Part shown: one piece after another, positions 1 through 7,483 of the stretch
Layout: each line of letters begins with the position of its first letter
How positions within the stretch are numbered: position 1 is the first letter of the stretch
Assembly (NCBI GenBank): GCA_944363805.1
Contig: CALVVH010000022.1
Span: 1-19,995, forward strand
Direction: 5' to 3'
Origin: an uncultured Bacilli bacterium
Lineage (GTDB): Bacteria; Bacillota_I; Bacilli_A; RF39; UBA660
Length of the DNA stretch: 19,995 nt
Position numbers and translations under genes: made by a program
The notes under the pieces: generated by a model
What the model saw: the letters and a program-made list of their open reading frames with translations, nothing else
Databases searched by the model: none
What the model was told of the DNA's origin: nothing

Positions 1-1628
1 GCATCAGCATAACCACTAATAACAAAATCTATATTACCATCGGTTAAATTCATATCTTCAGTTATTTTAATATCTGCCCAATATGAATAATCTGCCCATT
101 CATCATCAAAATGCATTTCTTTAGTTACTCCACCAAGAGTTACAGTTGGGTTAACTTCTAATAATTCATCGAAACGAACCATTACTCTTAGAGTATCACC
201 AATATTAGCAACAAATAGATTATCTCCTTTAGAATCTTCTATATAATGAGTTATATTTACTAATCCTAAAGAACTATATATAGGTGCTTCATTATCATAG
301 ATAACTTGACCATATTTTTCAGTAACTGTTACATTAGCTTCAGTAACAGTTGTTTCATTACCAGTTATATCTTTTACACCAGTAATGGTAAATGGTATTA
401 TTTCACCATTTTCTAATCCCATATCTTCAGTAATTGTAATATTAGCATCACATTTATATAATGAATCATTCCAACTAGCAGTTTTACAATCCATTTCGAA
501 TTCTTGACCACCAATAGTAAGTACTGGAGTAGAAGAAAATTCTTCTTTTAATACATATTCAAAATATAATTTTTGACCATTACCAATTACTTTATAACGA
601 ACATCATCACTTACAGTAAAATCATTATGACTATTATTAAGTACATATAAATGATCTACTTCAATAGGAGTTTTATCGACAACTACTGTATAAGTAGTTA
701 CATTGCCAGCTTTATCTGTTACTTCAATATTATATTCGCCATCATTTTGAGCAGTCCAACTACCCATACTTTCAAAAGCTTTAGTAATATCAATTTTATT
801 AGATAGAACTGTTTCTAAATTACTTTCATCAACAGTTATTTTTGCATCTTCATTTACATAAATAGTTTCACCATTTTCTACTTCTTCATCATTTACTAAT
901 AATACTGGGTTAGTTCTATCAACTGTAAATGTTATAGTAGTACTATTAAATGCTGAATCAGTAACTGTAAGTTCATAATTTCCTTCTTCAGTCAAATTGG
1001 CTAAATCAGCATCAGTAACTTCTTCACCGTTGATTGTCAATATGTAAGATACATCAGTTGTATCAATTATTTCAACAGCAACTCTTTCTTTATTTGTAAA
1101 ACTTCCATTTAAGTCATCAGGTGTTACTTCTGGTGATGCATCATCAGTTAAGATACCAATTATTTCATCATAAGTTTCATTAGCAGCATCATCATTTAAA
1201 GTAGCAACATTTTCTTCAGTAATATTGTTATCTTTTCTAAATTGTTCTGCTTCTGCTAAGTCTTCCTTACTAGTAGCACTCTCTACCATATTTGCTAACT
1301 GGCTTAGTAAAGTCTTATAATCAACTGCTGGAGTTGTTGGATTTTTTTCGCCTTCGCCATCAGTTACTAATTCATCTCCATCAGTGTCATCGTTTCCACC
1401 AGTCAGTTTAGTAGTATCTTCTTTGTCTTCTCCTTCCGTTATATTTCCATCATCTTCTGTATCAGGATCTGATGGATTAATAGGATCATTATTATCTCCA
1501 CCATCAGGTTGTGGAGTACTTGTACCATCTCCGGATCCTTCATCACTGCCACTTGCAAACACAAATGTTCCAAGTCCAATGATCAAAAATAGTACAATAG
1601 CTAAAATTATACCTTTTCTCTTATCCAT
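1..1628 (-). CDS. Large Ig-like cell-surface protein (C-terminus beyond left edge)
   Basis: This reading frame is open from an ATG at 1628 down to base 1, about 542 codons, and continues outside the window. It starts MDKRKGIILAIVLFLIIGLG, a short basic segment and one hydrophobic helix, so it is exported and either cleaved or anchored near residue 25. An acidic, Gly/Asp/Pro-rich linker follows (about 26-100), then a helical stretch (about 100-165). From about residue 175 on come repeated beta-rich modules with patterns such as EEGNYELTVTD and DGEYNIEVTDKAGN followed by a DKTP-type boundary, typical of bacterial Ig-like domains in adhesins. The start is fixed by GGGAGG just upstream and by a good promoter. 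It follows the signal peptidase gene but has its own promoter after a terminator. The ligand is unknown, and any LPXTG or other anchor would lie outside the window. Confidence 0.85.
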   Translation of the reverse strand, partial: MDKRKGIILAIVLFLIIGLGTFVFASGSDEGSGDGTSTPQPDGGDNNDPINPSDPDTEDDGNITEGEDKEDTTKLTGGNDDTDGDELVTDGEGEKNPTTPAVDYKTLLSQLANMVESATSKEDLAEAEQFRKDNNITEENVATLNDDAANETYDEIIGILTDDASPEVTPDDLNGSFTNKERVAVEIIDTTDVSYILTINGEEVTDADLANLTEEGNYELTVTDSAFNSTTITFTVDRTNPVLLVNDEEVENGETIYVNEDAKITVDESNLETVLSNKIDITKAFESMGSWTAQNDGEYNIEVTDKAGNVTTYTVVVDKTPIEVDHLYVLNNSHNDFTVSDDVRYKVIGNGQKLYFEYVLKEEFSSTPVLTIGGQEFEMDCKTASWNDSLYKCDANITITEDMGLENGEIIPFTITGVKDITGNETTVTEANVTVTEKYGQVIYDNEAPIYSSLGLVNITHYIEDSKGDNLFVANIGDTLRVMVRFDELLEVNPTVTLGGVTKEMHFDDEWADYSYWADIKITEDMNLTDGNIDFVISGYAD

Positions 1629-1653
1629 ATTTCCTCCCTTTCTAGCTGACTCT

Positions 1654-1682
1654 AATATACCACACTATTCGACATTTTTCAA
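1654..1682 (-). promoter_or_regulatory. Promoter of the Ig-like surface protein gene
   Basis: On the minus strand TTGAAA (1682-1677) and TATATT (1659-1654) are separated by exactly 17 bases. They lie about 25 bases upstream of the ATG and its GGGAGG ribosome binding site. The upstream gene ends in a terminator, so this promoter probably drives the surface gene alone. Confidence 0.75.
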
Positions 1683-1693
1683 CATAATTACAC

Positions 1694-1735
1694 AAAAAAC
1701 TAACCTCCCATATATAATTTATGTAAGATTAGTTT
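1694..1735 (-). terminator. Rho-independent terminator after the signal peptidase gene
   Basis: Read on the minus strand, AAACTAATCTT (1735-1725) pairs with GGAGGTTAGTTT around a loop of about 15 bases. This gives an 11-bp stem including G-U pairs, followed by a U run ending at 1694. It lies just after the signal peptidase stop codon. Confidence 0.75.
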
Positions 1736-1743
1736 AATATTTT

Positions 1744-2271
1744 CTAAAAAAAAGCAATTTTATTTAAAGGCCATATCCTTAAAACTATTTTCCCATTGAC
1801 ACTATTTTTACTTATTAAACCTATTTCTCTACTATCTAATGAATTTTCTCGATTATCTCCCAAAACCAAATACATATCCTCAGGAATAACATCATAGCCC
1901 AAATCCACTAATGAAAAATCCGGATATTCAATATCATCTGCTAAATAATCTTCGGGATATTCTTCACCATTTATATAAAGAATATTATTCTTTATTTCAA
2001 CTGTATCTCCAGGAAGACCGATTATTCTTTTAATTAAATACTTAGTATCTTCATAATCTAATGATACTATATCCCCTCTTTCTATATCAAAAATTCGGTA
2101 GTTAAATTTATTTAAAATAAGTACTTCTTCATCATTTAAAGTTGGACTCATCGAAGAACCAACAACTTGAGTAATTGATACTACATATAACATTAAAAAT
2201 AAAATTATTATTATTACTATTATTAATTTTAATGAATCCCATAATAATTCACGAATGCTTAACCAATCCAT
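1744..2271 (-). CDS. lepB: Type I signal peptidase (S26 family)
   Basis: A membrane-anchored serine protease that removes signal peptides from exported proteins at the outer face of the membrane. A basic N-terminus and one transmembrane helix (about residues 14-34) are followed by the nucleophile motif GSSMSPT, with catalytic Ser40. The general base Lys81 lies in YLIKRIIGLPGD, and the conserved GDNRENSLDSR box follows. It is thus the bacterial Ser-Lys type rather than the SipW/ER Ser-His type. An upstream in-frame GTG at 2289 is possible, but the ATG at 2271 is preferred because AGGAGAG lies five bases before it; this gives 175 aa, normal for Gram-positive enzymes. It sits beside a large exported protein, and other surface genes with cleavable-looking N-termini occur in this window. 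Whether it serves these specifically is unknown. Confidence 0.93.
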   Translation of the reverse strand: MDWLSIRELLWDSLKLIIVIIIILFLMLYVVSITQVVGSSMSPTLNDEEVLILNKFNYRIFDIERGDIVSLDYEDTKYLIKRIIGLPGDTVEIKNNILYINGEEYPEDYLADDIEYPDFSLVDLGYDVIPEDMYLVLGDNRENSLDSREIGLISKNSVNGKIVLRIWPLNKIAFF

Positions 2272-2297
2272 AAATTCTCTCCTATCCACTAGTAAAA

Positions 2298-2326
2298 ATT
2301 ATATAATAGATACTATCCTAAATCAA
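2298..2326 (-). promoter_or_regulatory. Promoter of the signal peptidase gene
   Basis: On the minus strand TTGATT (2326-2321) and a perfect TATAAT (2303-2298) are separated by 17 bases. The -35 begins only five bases after the 90-bp repeat and the end of the small remnant gene. Confidence 0.75.
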
Positions 2327-2328
2327 TA

Positions 2329-2466
2329 TTAACTACTTAAATATCCCTTTCTTTGACGATATTTGGCAATATTCACACTTATATCTATGCCACTATCCCC
2401 ATATAATCTGTCGAGCATTTTACCAGTTATATAATTAATTAAGCTACCTTTATTTGCTCCATTCAT
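2329..2466 (-). pseudogene. 45-codon remnant of the HEPN-like gene (internally deleted paralogue)
   Basis: This small frame reads MNGANKGSLINYITGK and then MLDRLYGDSGIDISVN through to KGYLSS. From MLDR on, it is identical in protein to residues 490-518 of the 529-aa dual-HEPN-like protein at 11211-12800, and the DNA matches at 88 of 90 bases. Its first nine residues (MNGANKGSL) resemble that protein's start (MNGIEKASL), and the promoter-to-start layout is alike. The simplest reading is a second gene copy that lost about 480 internal codons, both HEPN motifs included, but kept its promoter, start and end. The alternative is a duplicated 3' end fused by chance to a new start. The start codon has only a weak ribosome binding site (GGGATGAT), so translation is uncertain. 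The joining point is at about 2420. Confidence 0.75.
2331..2420. repeat. 90-bp direct repeat, left copy
   Basis: This matches 11246-11335 in the same orientation with only two mismatches, near 2347 and 2410. It corresponds to the last conserved 30 codons of the HEPN-like gene. With its partner it brackets the whole RiPP island. Confidence 0.92.
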
Positions 2467-2492
2467 TTTTATCATCCCTAAAAATATGGCAT

Positions 2493-2522
2493 ATTATAAC
2501 AAAATACATTACTTTTTTTCAA
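2493..2522 (-). promoter_or_regulatory. Promoter retained in front of the remnant gene
   Basis: On the minus strand TTGAAA (2522-2517) and TATAAT (2498-2493) are separated by 18 bases. Its -35 lies ten bases from the -35 of the divergent YcaO promoter, so the two promoters stand back to back. Confidence 0.65.
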
Positions 2523-2532
2523 GTTTAAATAA

Positions 2533-2561
2533 TTGACACCATTTATAGGAAATGGTAGTAT
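2533..2561 (+). promoter_or_regulatory. Promoter of the YcaO gene
   Basis: A perfect TTGACA (2533-2538) is followed after 17 bases by TAGTAT (2556-2561). A TATAAA at 2559-2564 would give a 20-base spacer instead, the long-spacer form known for MerR-type activated promoters. The start codon is 21 bases downstream of TAGTAT. Confidence 0.75.
2538..2556. promoter_or_regulatory. Probable operator: palindrome between -35 and -10 of the YcaO promoter
   Basis: ACCATTT (2538-2544) and AAATGGT (2550-2556) form a perfect 7+7 inverted repeat around ATAGG. It fills the promoter spacer almost exactly, the classic place for a repressor or MerR-type activator site. The regulator is not encoded in this window. 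Confidence 0.55.
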
Positions 2562-2582
2562 AAAAGAGATTTGGTGATATTT

Positions 2583-4196
2583 ATGAATAATATTAGAAAA
2601 GAATGTAAACCCCAGCTTACTATCAAAAAAATTAAAAAAATATTGAAACAAAACAACATAAAAGTAAAAGAATATAAATTTAAAAACATTAATAAAGAAT
2701 TATATTCCATAAGAATAGAAATTAAAGGTTTTTATAATCTAGGAGCTAATGGGAAAGGAATATCTAAAGATTTAGCCAAAGCATCCGCCTATGCCGAATT
2801 AATGGAACGTTTACAGTCTCGATTATTACTACCTATATATTATTTAACTAAAGAAAATTATTTTATCAATACGGATGAAATAGTAGAACCACATATAATA
2901 CAAAAAAGCCAAAATATTATTGATACTTTCTTTGAAAATAATGTAAATAAAAATGATTTTTTTAATAATAATCCAAAATATAACTTTATTTCTAGGTATT
3001 ATGATTTAAAAAACAATAAATATGTTTATCTACCTATCAAATTAATTAATGCTACAACTTACTCTAATGGTTTATGTGCAGGCAATAGTTATTTTGAAGC
3101 AGTAAATCAAGGTATATGTGAAATTTTTGAAAGATATTGTTATCAAACAATAGTTAATAATGAAATAATATTAAATACAATTATCATTGATAATAAATTA
3201 GATTCTTACTATAAAATTGAAAAAATAAAAAAGCATAACTTAAATGTTTATATTAAAGACTTTTCTTTAGGTATCTATCCAGTAGTTGGAGTAATAATTA
3301 CTAATAAAGATAATAGCAAATATATCATGACTGTTGGAAGTGATTTAAATATAGACATAGCAATTCAACGATGTCTAACCGAAATATTTCAAGGTCTTAA
3401 AGATATAAATACATTAATTAATAAAATGAAAGATATTAATAATAACTATTATAAATTAACTAAAGATAAAAAAAAAGTTAATTGGTTAAATAACTATTCT
3501 GCTAATAACGGAATCCACCCTACAATAATATTTAATTCTAATGTATTAATAAATTATAATGAATTAAAAGCATTTAAAAATTTAGATAATAATAAAGATG
3601 TTTATAAAGAACTCATAAATATAATTACTAAAAACAATTTAAGTATTTATATAAAAGATTATTCATTCTTAAAATTCTCTACTTATAAAGTATTTATTCC
3701 CAAGTTATCTAATATTATTGTCCTAGATAATAAAGAAGCATCTGTAATAAAAGAATTTGAATTCTTAAAGAGCATTTATTTCAATTTAGACATTGTAAAT
3801 AATAATAAAGAATTAAAACGTGCTTGTCTAATTATTGAAGATATGATAAAAAGTTCCAGATATTCATTTATTAAATTAGGTATATTCTTCCATTCATATA
3901 ATTTTATTAAAACAAATTACAACGATATAACTTTTGAATTATTATATGTTTTAATTAAATACAAAATTAATGAAAAACCAGACTTAAATACCTTAAGCAA
4001 TAAAAAATTAATAAATTACTTAAATAGTATTAACTCTCAAGATAAATTTTCCTTCATTATCAAAGATTTAAACCTAATAATTCCTAAATGTCCTAATTGT
4101 AAGTTATGTAAACTCAAAACAAACTGCAAATATAAAAACTGGAAAAAGTTAAACAATACATTAAAAGAAAAAGAGAAATTATTTTTGAACAAATAA
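2583..4196 (+). CDS. YcaO-family ATP-dependent peptide-modifying enzyme with a C-terminal Cys cluster
   Basis: YcaO enzymes use ATP to phosphorylate a peptide backbone amide oxygen, giving azolines, thioamides or amidines. The family's ATP/Mg signatures are visible (numbering from the ATG): GKGISKDLAKASAYAELMER at about 57-76, YSNGLCAGNSYFEA then CEIFER at about 160-184, and QRCLTEIFQG at about 262-271. The start at 2583 is preferred over an in-frame TTG at 2571 because GGTGAT lies just before it. At 537 aa it is longer than a bare YcaO domain. The usual proline-rich C-terminus is absent; instead CPNCKLCKLKTNC gives a CX2CX2CX5C pattern that may bind metal or an Fe-S cluster. No E1-like or TfuA partner is nearby. 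The gene is extremely AT-rich (3421-3480 has 6 G/C in 60) and converges with the radical SAM operon. It presumably acts on the 41-aa precursor. Confidence 0.85.
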   Translation: MNNIRKECKPQLTIKKIKKILKQNNIKVKEYKFKNINKELYSIRIEIKGFYNLGANGKGISKDLAKASAYAELMERLQSRLLLPIYYLTKENYFINTDEIVEPHIIQKSQNIIDTFFENNVNKNDFFNNNPKYNFISRYYDLKNNKYVYLPIKLINATTYSNGLCAGNSYFEAVNQGICEIFERYCYQTIVNNEIILNTIIIDNKLDSYYKIEKIKKHNLNVYIKDFSLGIYPVVGVIITNKDNSKYIMTVGSDLNIDIAIQRCLTEIFQGLKDINTLINKMKDINNNYYKLTKDKKKVNWLNNYSANNGIHPTIIFNSNVLINYNELKAFKNLDNNKDVYKELINIITKNNLSIYIKDYSFLKFSTYKVFIPKLSNIIVLDNKEASVIKEFEFLKSIYFNLDIVNNNKELKRACLIIEDMIKSSRYSFIKLGIFFHSYNFIKTNYNDITFELLYVLIKYKINEKPDLNTLSNKKLINYLNSINSQDKFSFIIKDLNLIIPKCPNCKLCKLKTNCKYKNWKKLNNTLKEKEKLFLNK

Positions 4197-4201
4197 TTTC
4201 T
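4174..4201. terminator. Shared hairpin at the convergent gene ends
   Basis: AGAAATTATTT (4174-4184) and AAATAATTTCT (4191-4201) form a perfect 11-bp AT-only stem with a six-base loop. The hairpin overlaps the last YcaO codons and the stop of the opposing phosphotransferase gene. It could end transcription from both sides, although the U tracts are poor. Confidence 0.45.
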
Positions 4202-5945
4202 ATCTACTATTTCTTTTCCTAATCAAAGTAGTTTTAACTAAACCATTAGTTCCATCGACAATTAGTTCTTTTTCATTCCATATTTTTTTCATAGCATCTC
4301 CGCCAATACCTATCACACATGGTATTCCTAATTCCCTTGCTATAATTGCCGCATGACACAAAAATCCTCCAACAGCAGTCACAATACCACTAGAATGGGA
4401 TAAAATATTCATCCATTCAGGATCAGTATACCAAGCCATCAAAATATCACCATCTTTCCAGTCATCAACTTTATCAATGTATCTAGCATTAATAAACCTA
4501 GCTGGTCCAGAAGCAAAACCTGGAGATGCTGCAATACCTTTGTAAACACCTTTTTCTTCTAAATTAATATCTTTTGGTATTTCTAATTTGGTTGTAACAG
4601 GACGATATTGCAATAAAACTAACTTATCATTTAAAATCATCCATTCAAAGTCAGCAGGATTATCATCAGAAAGAAGTTTTTGATATTCTATTAATTTTTC
4701 TCCCACAAAACCATTTTGACATTTCAATTTATCAGTAGTATTTGTATGGTTATCCCAAGACTCCATTTTTGGTGTAACTTTTCCAGAAACTAATTTTTCT
4801 CCATTACCTTTGACATATTCTAAATAACCACTATTGCTATCCTTCCCTATCCATACTCCAGCAAATGTTGGTTCTTGAAATGGTTGTAATAATACAGCCA
4901 TATTTGGTTGAGTTAAATTATTATGAGTAATGTATTCTTGTACTCTAATATTATCTTTTGAAGCAATGACTTTAGCAATATATTCGTTTAATGATTTATA
5001 ATCAACATCCAAATAGGAATCAAATAAACCTGCAAAAGAATTTTTTTGACCATCTTCAATATCAGCAGAACTTCTCACTGAATAATGAATATTACTATTT
5101 AACTCTGTCCAATTATGAATATCACATGAAGATGTAAAACAAGGTATTACATAAGTTTTAGGAATTTCTATTCCTTTGGCATTTAAAACAGTTAAACCAT
5201 ACCCTTTTCCTCCTACTAGTTTAATTAATTCTTTATCTATACCACATAAATAAAGTTTTGATAATTCATCAATTGAAATTAAATCTTTTTGACATAATTG
5301 GTAAAACTTCAGATACATGACAGGACTTTCAAAGTGAACATCTAAAGAATTAGGATACATATCCCAATAATACTCTGCCATCTTCTGTAATATCGGTTCA
5401 ATAATAGTTTGATAATAACCATGTTGTTTATCTTGCCATATTTTTAGCACTCTATATTTTTTTAATAATTCATCATCATTATATTCTTCAGGCAATACCA
5501 TATTTTCTAAAACTTTACTACCATCAACAGATAAATTACCTTTATCAAAATTAGCAATTACCTCTAAGTAATTATCTTTGTACTTATCTTTTATTTGACT
5601 TATTAAATTTGATGAAAAACTAGCCAGTTCATCAAGGGATTCTAAAATACCATAATATACTAAAGACTTTCTAAAAATCTCATATGCTTCATCTTTAGTT
5701 GTAGCACGATTCATCATATCTATATATTTATTAGTTTTATCTCTTAACTTTTGCATTAAATCATTAAGTTCATTTGCGTTAATATCTTCTTTAATTGTTA
5801 AATACTCTTTCACTTCAGCCATTAAACTAGGATTATCCATACATTCTAATAAAACTATACTTGACCAAATCGTTACATCACTAGGAAAAAAAGTATCACA
5901 ATAATTAGTTTTAAAATCTCTAAATTCTTTAATTGATATACTCAT
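4200..5945 (-). CDS. PEP-synthase-like phosphotransferase (ATP-grasp plus swivelling His domain, no PEP domain)
   Basis: This 581-aa protein has a helical N-terminal region (about 1-230) of unknown type, then the nucleotide-binding domain of PEP synthase/pyruvate phosphate dikinase (about 235-450; GGKGYGL at 245, VRSSADIEDGQKNSFAGLFD at 290, LLQYRPVTT at 444). A phosphohistidine swivel domain follows (about 465-575) with GGFLCHAAIIARELGIP and catalytic His531. The PEP/pyruvate TIM barrel is missing. By analogy with rifampin phosphotransferase, which keeps the first and last modules, it probably makes a phosphohistidine from ATP and passes the phosphate to a non-pyruvate acceptor. Its ATG overlaps the stop of the preceding gene (ATGA) with GAGGTG upstream, so translation is coupled in the RiPP operon. 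The acceptor is unknown; the precursor peptide or a small molecule are inferences. Confidence 0.82.
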   Translation of the reverse strand: MSISIKEFRDFKTNYCDTFFPSDVTIWSSIVLLECMDNPSLMAEVKEYLTIKEDINANELNDLMQKLRDKTNKYIDMMNRATTKDEAYEIFRKSLVYYGILESLDELASFSSNLISQIKDKYKDNYLEVIANFDKGNLSVDGSKVLENMVLPEEYNDDELLKKYRVLKIWQDKQHGYYQTIIEPILQKMAEYYWDMYPNSLDVHFESPVMYLKFYQLCQKDLISIDELSKLYLCGIDKELIKLVGGKGYGLTVLNAKGIEIPKTYVIPCFTSSCDIHNWTELNSNIHYSVRSSADIEDGQKNSFAGLFDSYLDVDYKSLNEYIAKVIASKDNIRVQEYITHNNLTQPNMAVLLQPFQEPTFAGVWIGKDSNSGYLEYVKGNGEKLVSGKVTPKMESWDNHTNTTDKLKCQNGFVGEKLIEYQKLLSDDNPADFEWMILNDKLVLLQYRPVTTKLEIPKDINLEEKGVYKGIAASPGFASGPARFINARYIDKVDDWKDGDILMAWYTDPEWMNILSHSSGIVTAVGGFLCHAAIIARELGIPCVIGIGGDAMKKIWNEKELIVDGTNGLVKTTLIRKRNSR

Positions 5946-7483
5946 TTTAACACCTCTTCAAAATTTAAACTAAAATTTTTTCTTTCCAAATAGAAATAAT
6001 CACATCTATTTAGCAAATTATTTTTTATATTATTAATTTCTTTTATTTTGCTATTATTATTAAAAGTATTTAATATTTTCTCCATCTTATTTCTTCGATC
6101 ATTTTTAAATCTATAAATGAGATTAATATTATTACTATTAAAACCTAATTCATTATATAAAGTAGAATTTCGCGATAATACAAAGATATTTAAACCAAAA
6201 ACATCAATATATTTAAATTTCTTTATAAAATTCAAGGTTTTATATATATTAAAAATATTTTCTTTAGGATATCCAATCATAAATGTCGAAGACACTATTA
6301 TATTACTATTAAAAAAATTGCGTAATACTTTTTTAATGCTTTTTATGTCTATTCCCTTATTCATTAACTTTAAAATTCTTTTGTTATAACTTTCTATTCC
6401 AAAAGATATAAATTTACATCCACTATCAGCAAGTTTAAAAACATTTCTTTTATCCAAATATTCTTGACTAATTCTAGTTTCCACCATCCACTTAGTATGG
6501 ATTTTTTTATTTAGCAAAAACTCAGCAAACTCCAATAAAATATTCGGAGGAACACATTCATCAATGAGGATTATACTATCAAATGAATTTTTTTTATACA
6601 TTTTAAAAATATTTTCATACATCTTTTTTCGATTTATAAATAGGTAACCACCAAAATGATAATGGTGAGAACAAAAATTACATTTATGATAATAACATCC
6701 ATAAGTCAGAAATACTGGCAATATTCTATCCCTTGCTAAATAATGACTTAAATCTATATCAGAATAATCTAAATAATAATAATTTTCATCATCAGTTAAA
6801 TTATTTCTTATAATAAATGGTTGATTTTTTCTTATGACATTTATTAATTCTAATTTTTCTTCTTGATAATAAGCAATCAAGTCCTTGAAATTTTTAATAT
6901 AATCAAATATTATAATTGCATCTAAATATTTTACTTTATTTATTAATTCATTACAATTTTCATTTATTTGCGTTATATAATTTCCACCCCAAATAACGCG
7001 AGTATTATTATTACATTTTTTTATTCTTTTAGATAGGGCTATTGCCATTGGAACTTGAAAGCCATAGGAAACATTCATAAATATGATATCACCATCATTA
7101 TATTGATCAATTATAAATAAATCAATAAAGTCTTCAATTTTTTCACTTACTTTTAAAAAATCAGAAATATTAGTAATACGATATTTATAATTAAATCCTC
7201 GACCAGTATAAATAATACCAAATTTATCTAAATATTTGTTTATTACTTTAACAAAACTATTATTTGCCTCTAATAAATCCATATTACTATTTTTAATATT
7301 TTCTTTTATGGTATCAATATCTTCACTAAAATTTTTATTAACAAAAATATTATTTAGTAGATAATCTGTATAATCAAAATATTTATATTTAATTTTATTT
7401 TCTCTTAAATACGTACTATATAAAATATTTTTTATATCAGGATAGTTAAAATTTATACCGGGAAGAGTATACAAATAAATCAT
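5942..7483 (-). CDS. B12-type radical SAM enzyme (N-terminal B12-binding-like fold)
   Basis: This 513-aa protein has the layout of the cobalamin-binding-domain radical SAM class. The Rossmann-like N-terminal half (about 1-210) includes a GGNYIT turn at 166 equivalent to the GGPH turn of that fold. The radical SAM core begins at GCYYHKCNFC, where Cys263, Cys268 and Cys271 form CX4CX2C rather than the usual CX3CX2C; this wider spacing also occurs in other GCYW-type members of the class. FGIES (361-365) and FMIGYPKEN are further core motifs. No clear DxHxxG cobalamin loop is seen, so B12 use is uncertain. Members often methylate unactivated carbons or rearrange peptide residues. It is coupled by four-base ATGA overlaps to the aminotransferase before it and the phosphotransferase after it, placing it firmly in the pathway. 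Confidence 0.85.
   Translation of the reverse strand: MIYLYTLPGINFNYPDIKNILYSTYLRENKIKYKYFDYTDYLLNNIFVNKNFSEDIDTIKENIKNSNMDLLEANNSFVKVINKYLDKFGIIYTGRGFNYKYRITNISDFLKVSEKIEDFIDLFIIDQYNDGDIIFMNVSYGFQVPMAIALSKRIKKCNNNTRVIWGGNYITQINENCNELINKVKYLDAIIIFDYIKNFKDLIAYYQEEKLELINVIRKNQPFIIRNNLTDDENYYYLDYSDIDLSHYLARDRILPVFLTYGCYYHKCNFCSHHYHFGGYLFINRKKMYENIFKMYKKNSFDSIILIDECVPPNILLEFAEFLLNKKIHTKWMVETRISQEYLDKRNVFKLADSGCKFISFGIESYNKRILKLMNKGIDIKSIKKVLRNFFNSNIIVSSTFMIGYPKENIFNIYKTLNFIKKFKYIDVFGLNIFVLSRNSTLYNELGFNSNNINLIYRFKNDRRNKMEKILNTFNNNSKIKEINNIKNNLLNRCDYFYLERKNFSLNFEEVLK

Noticed and set aside
1384..1737. Plus-strand open frame of 117 codons
   Set aside because: It lies antisense to the start of the Ig-like surface gene and has no ribosome binding site; the minus frame has a signal-like N-terminus, promoter and ribosome binding site.
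2331..2420. Insertion sequence ends as explanation of the 90-bp repeats
   Set aside because: The repeats are direct, code for a protein tail, and no transposase is present between them; terminal inverted repeats were not seen.
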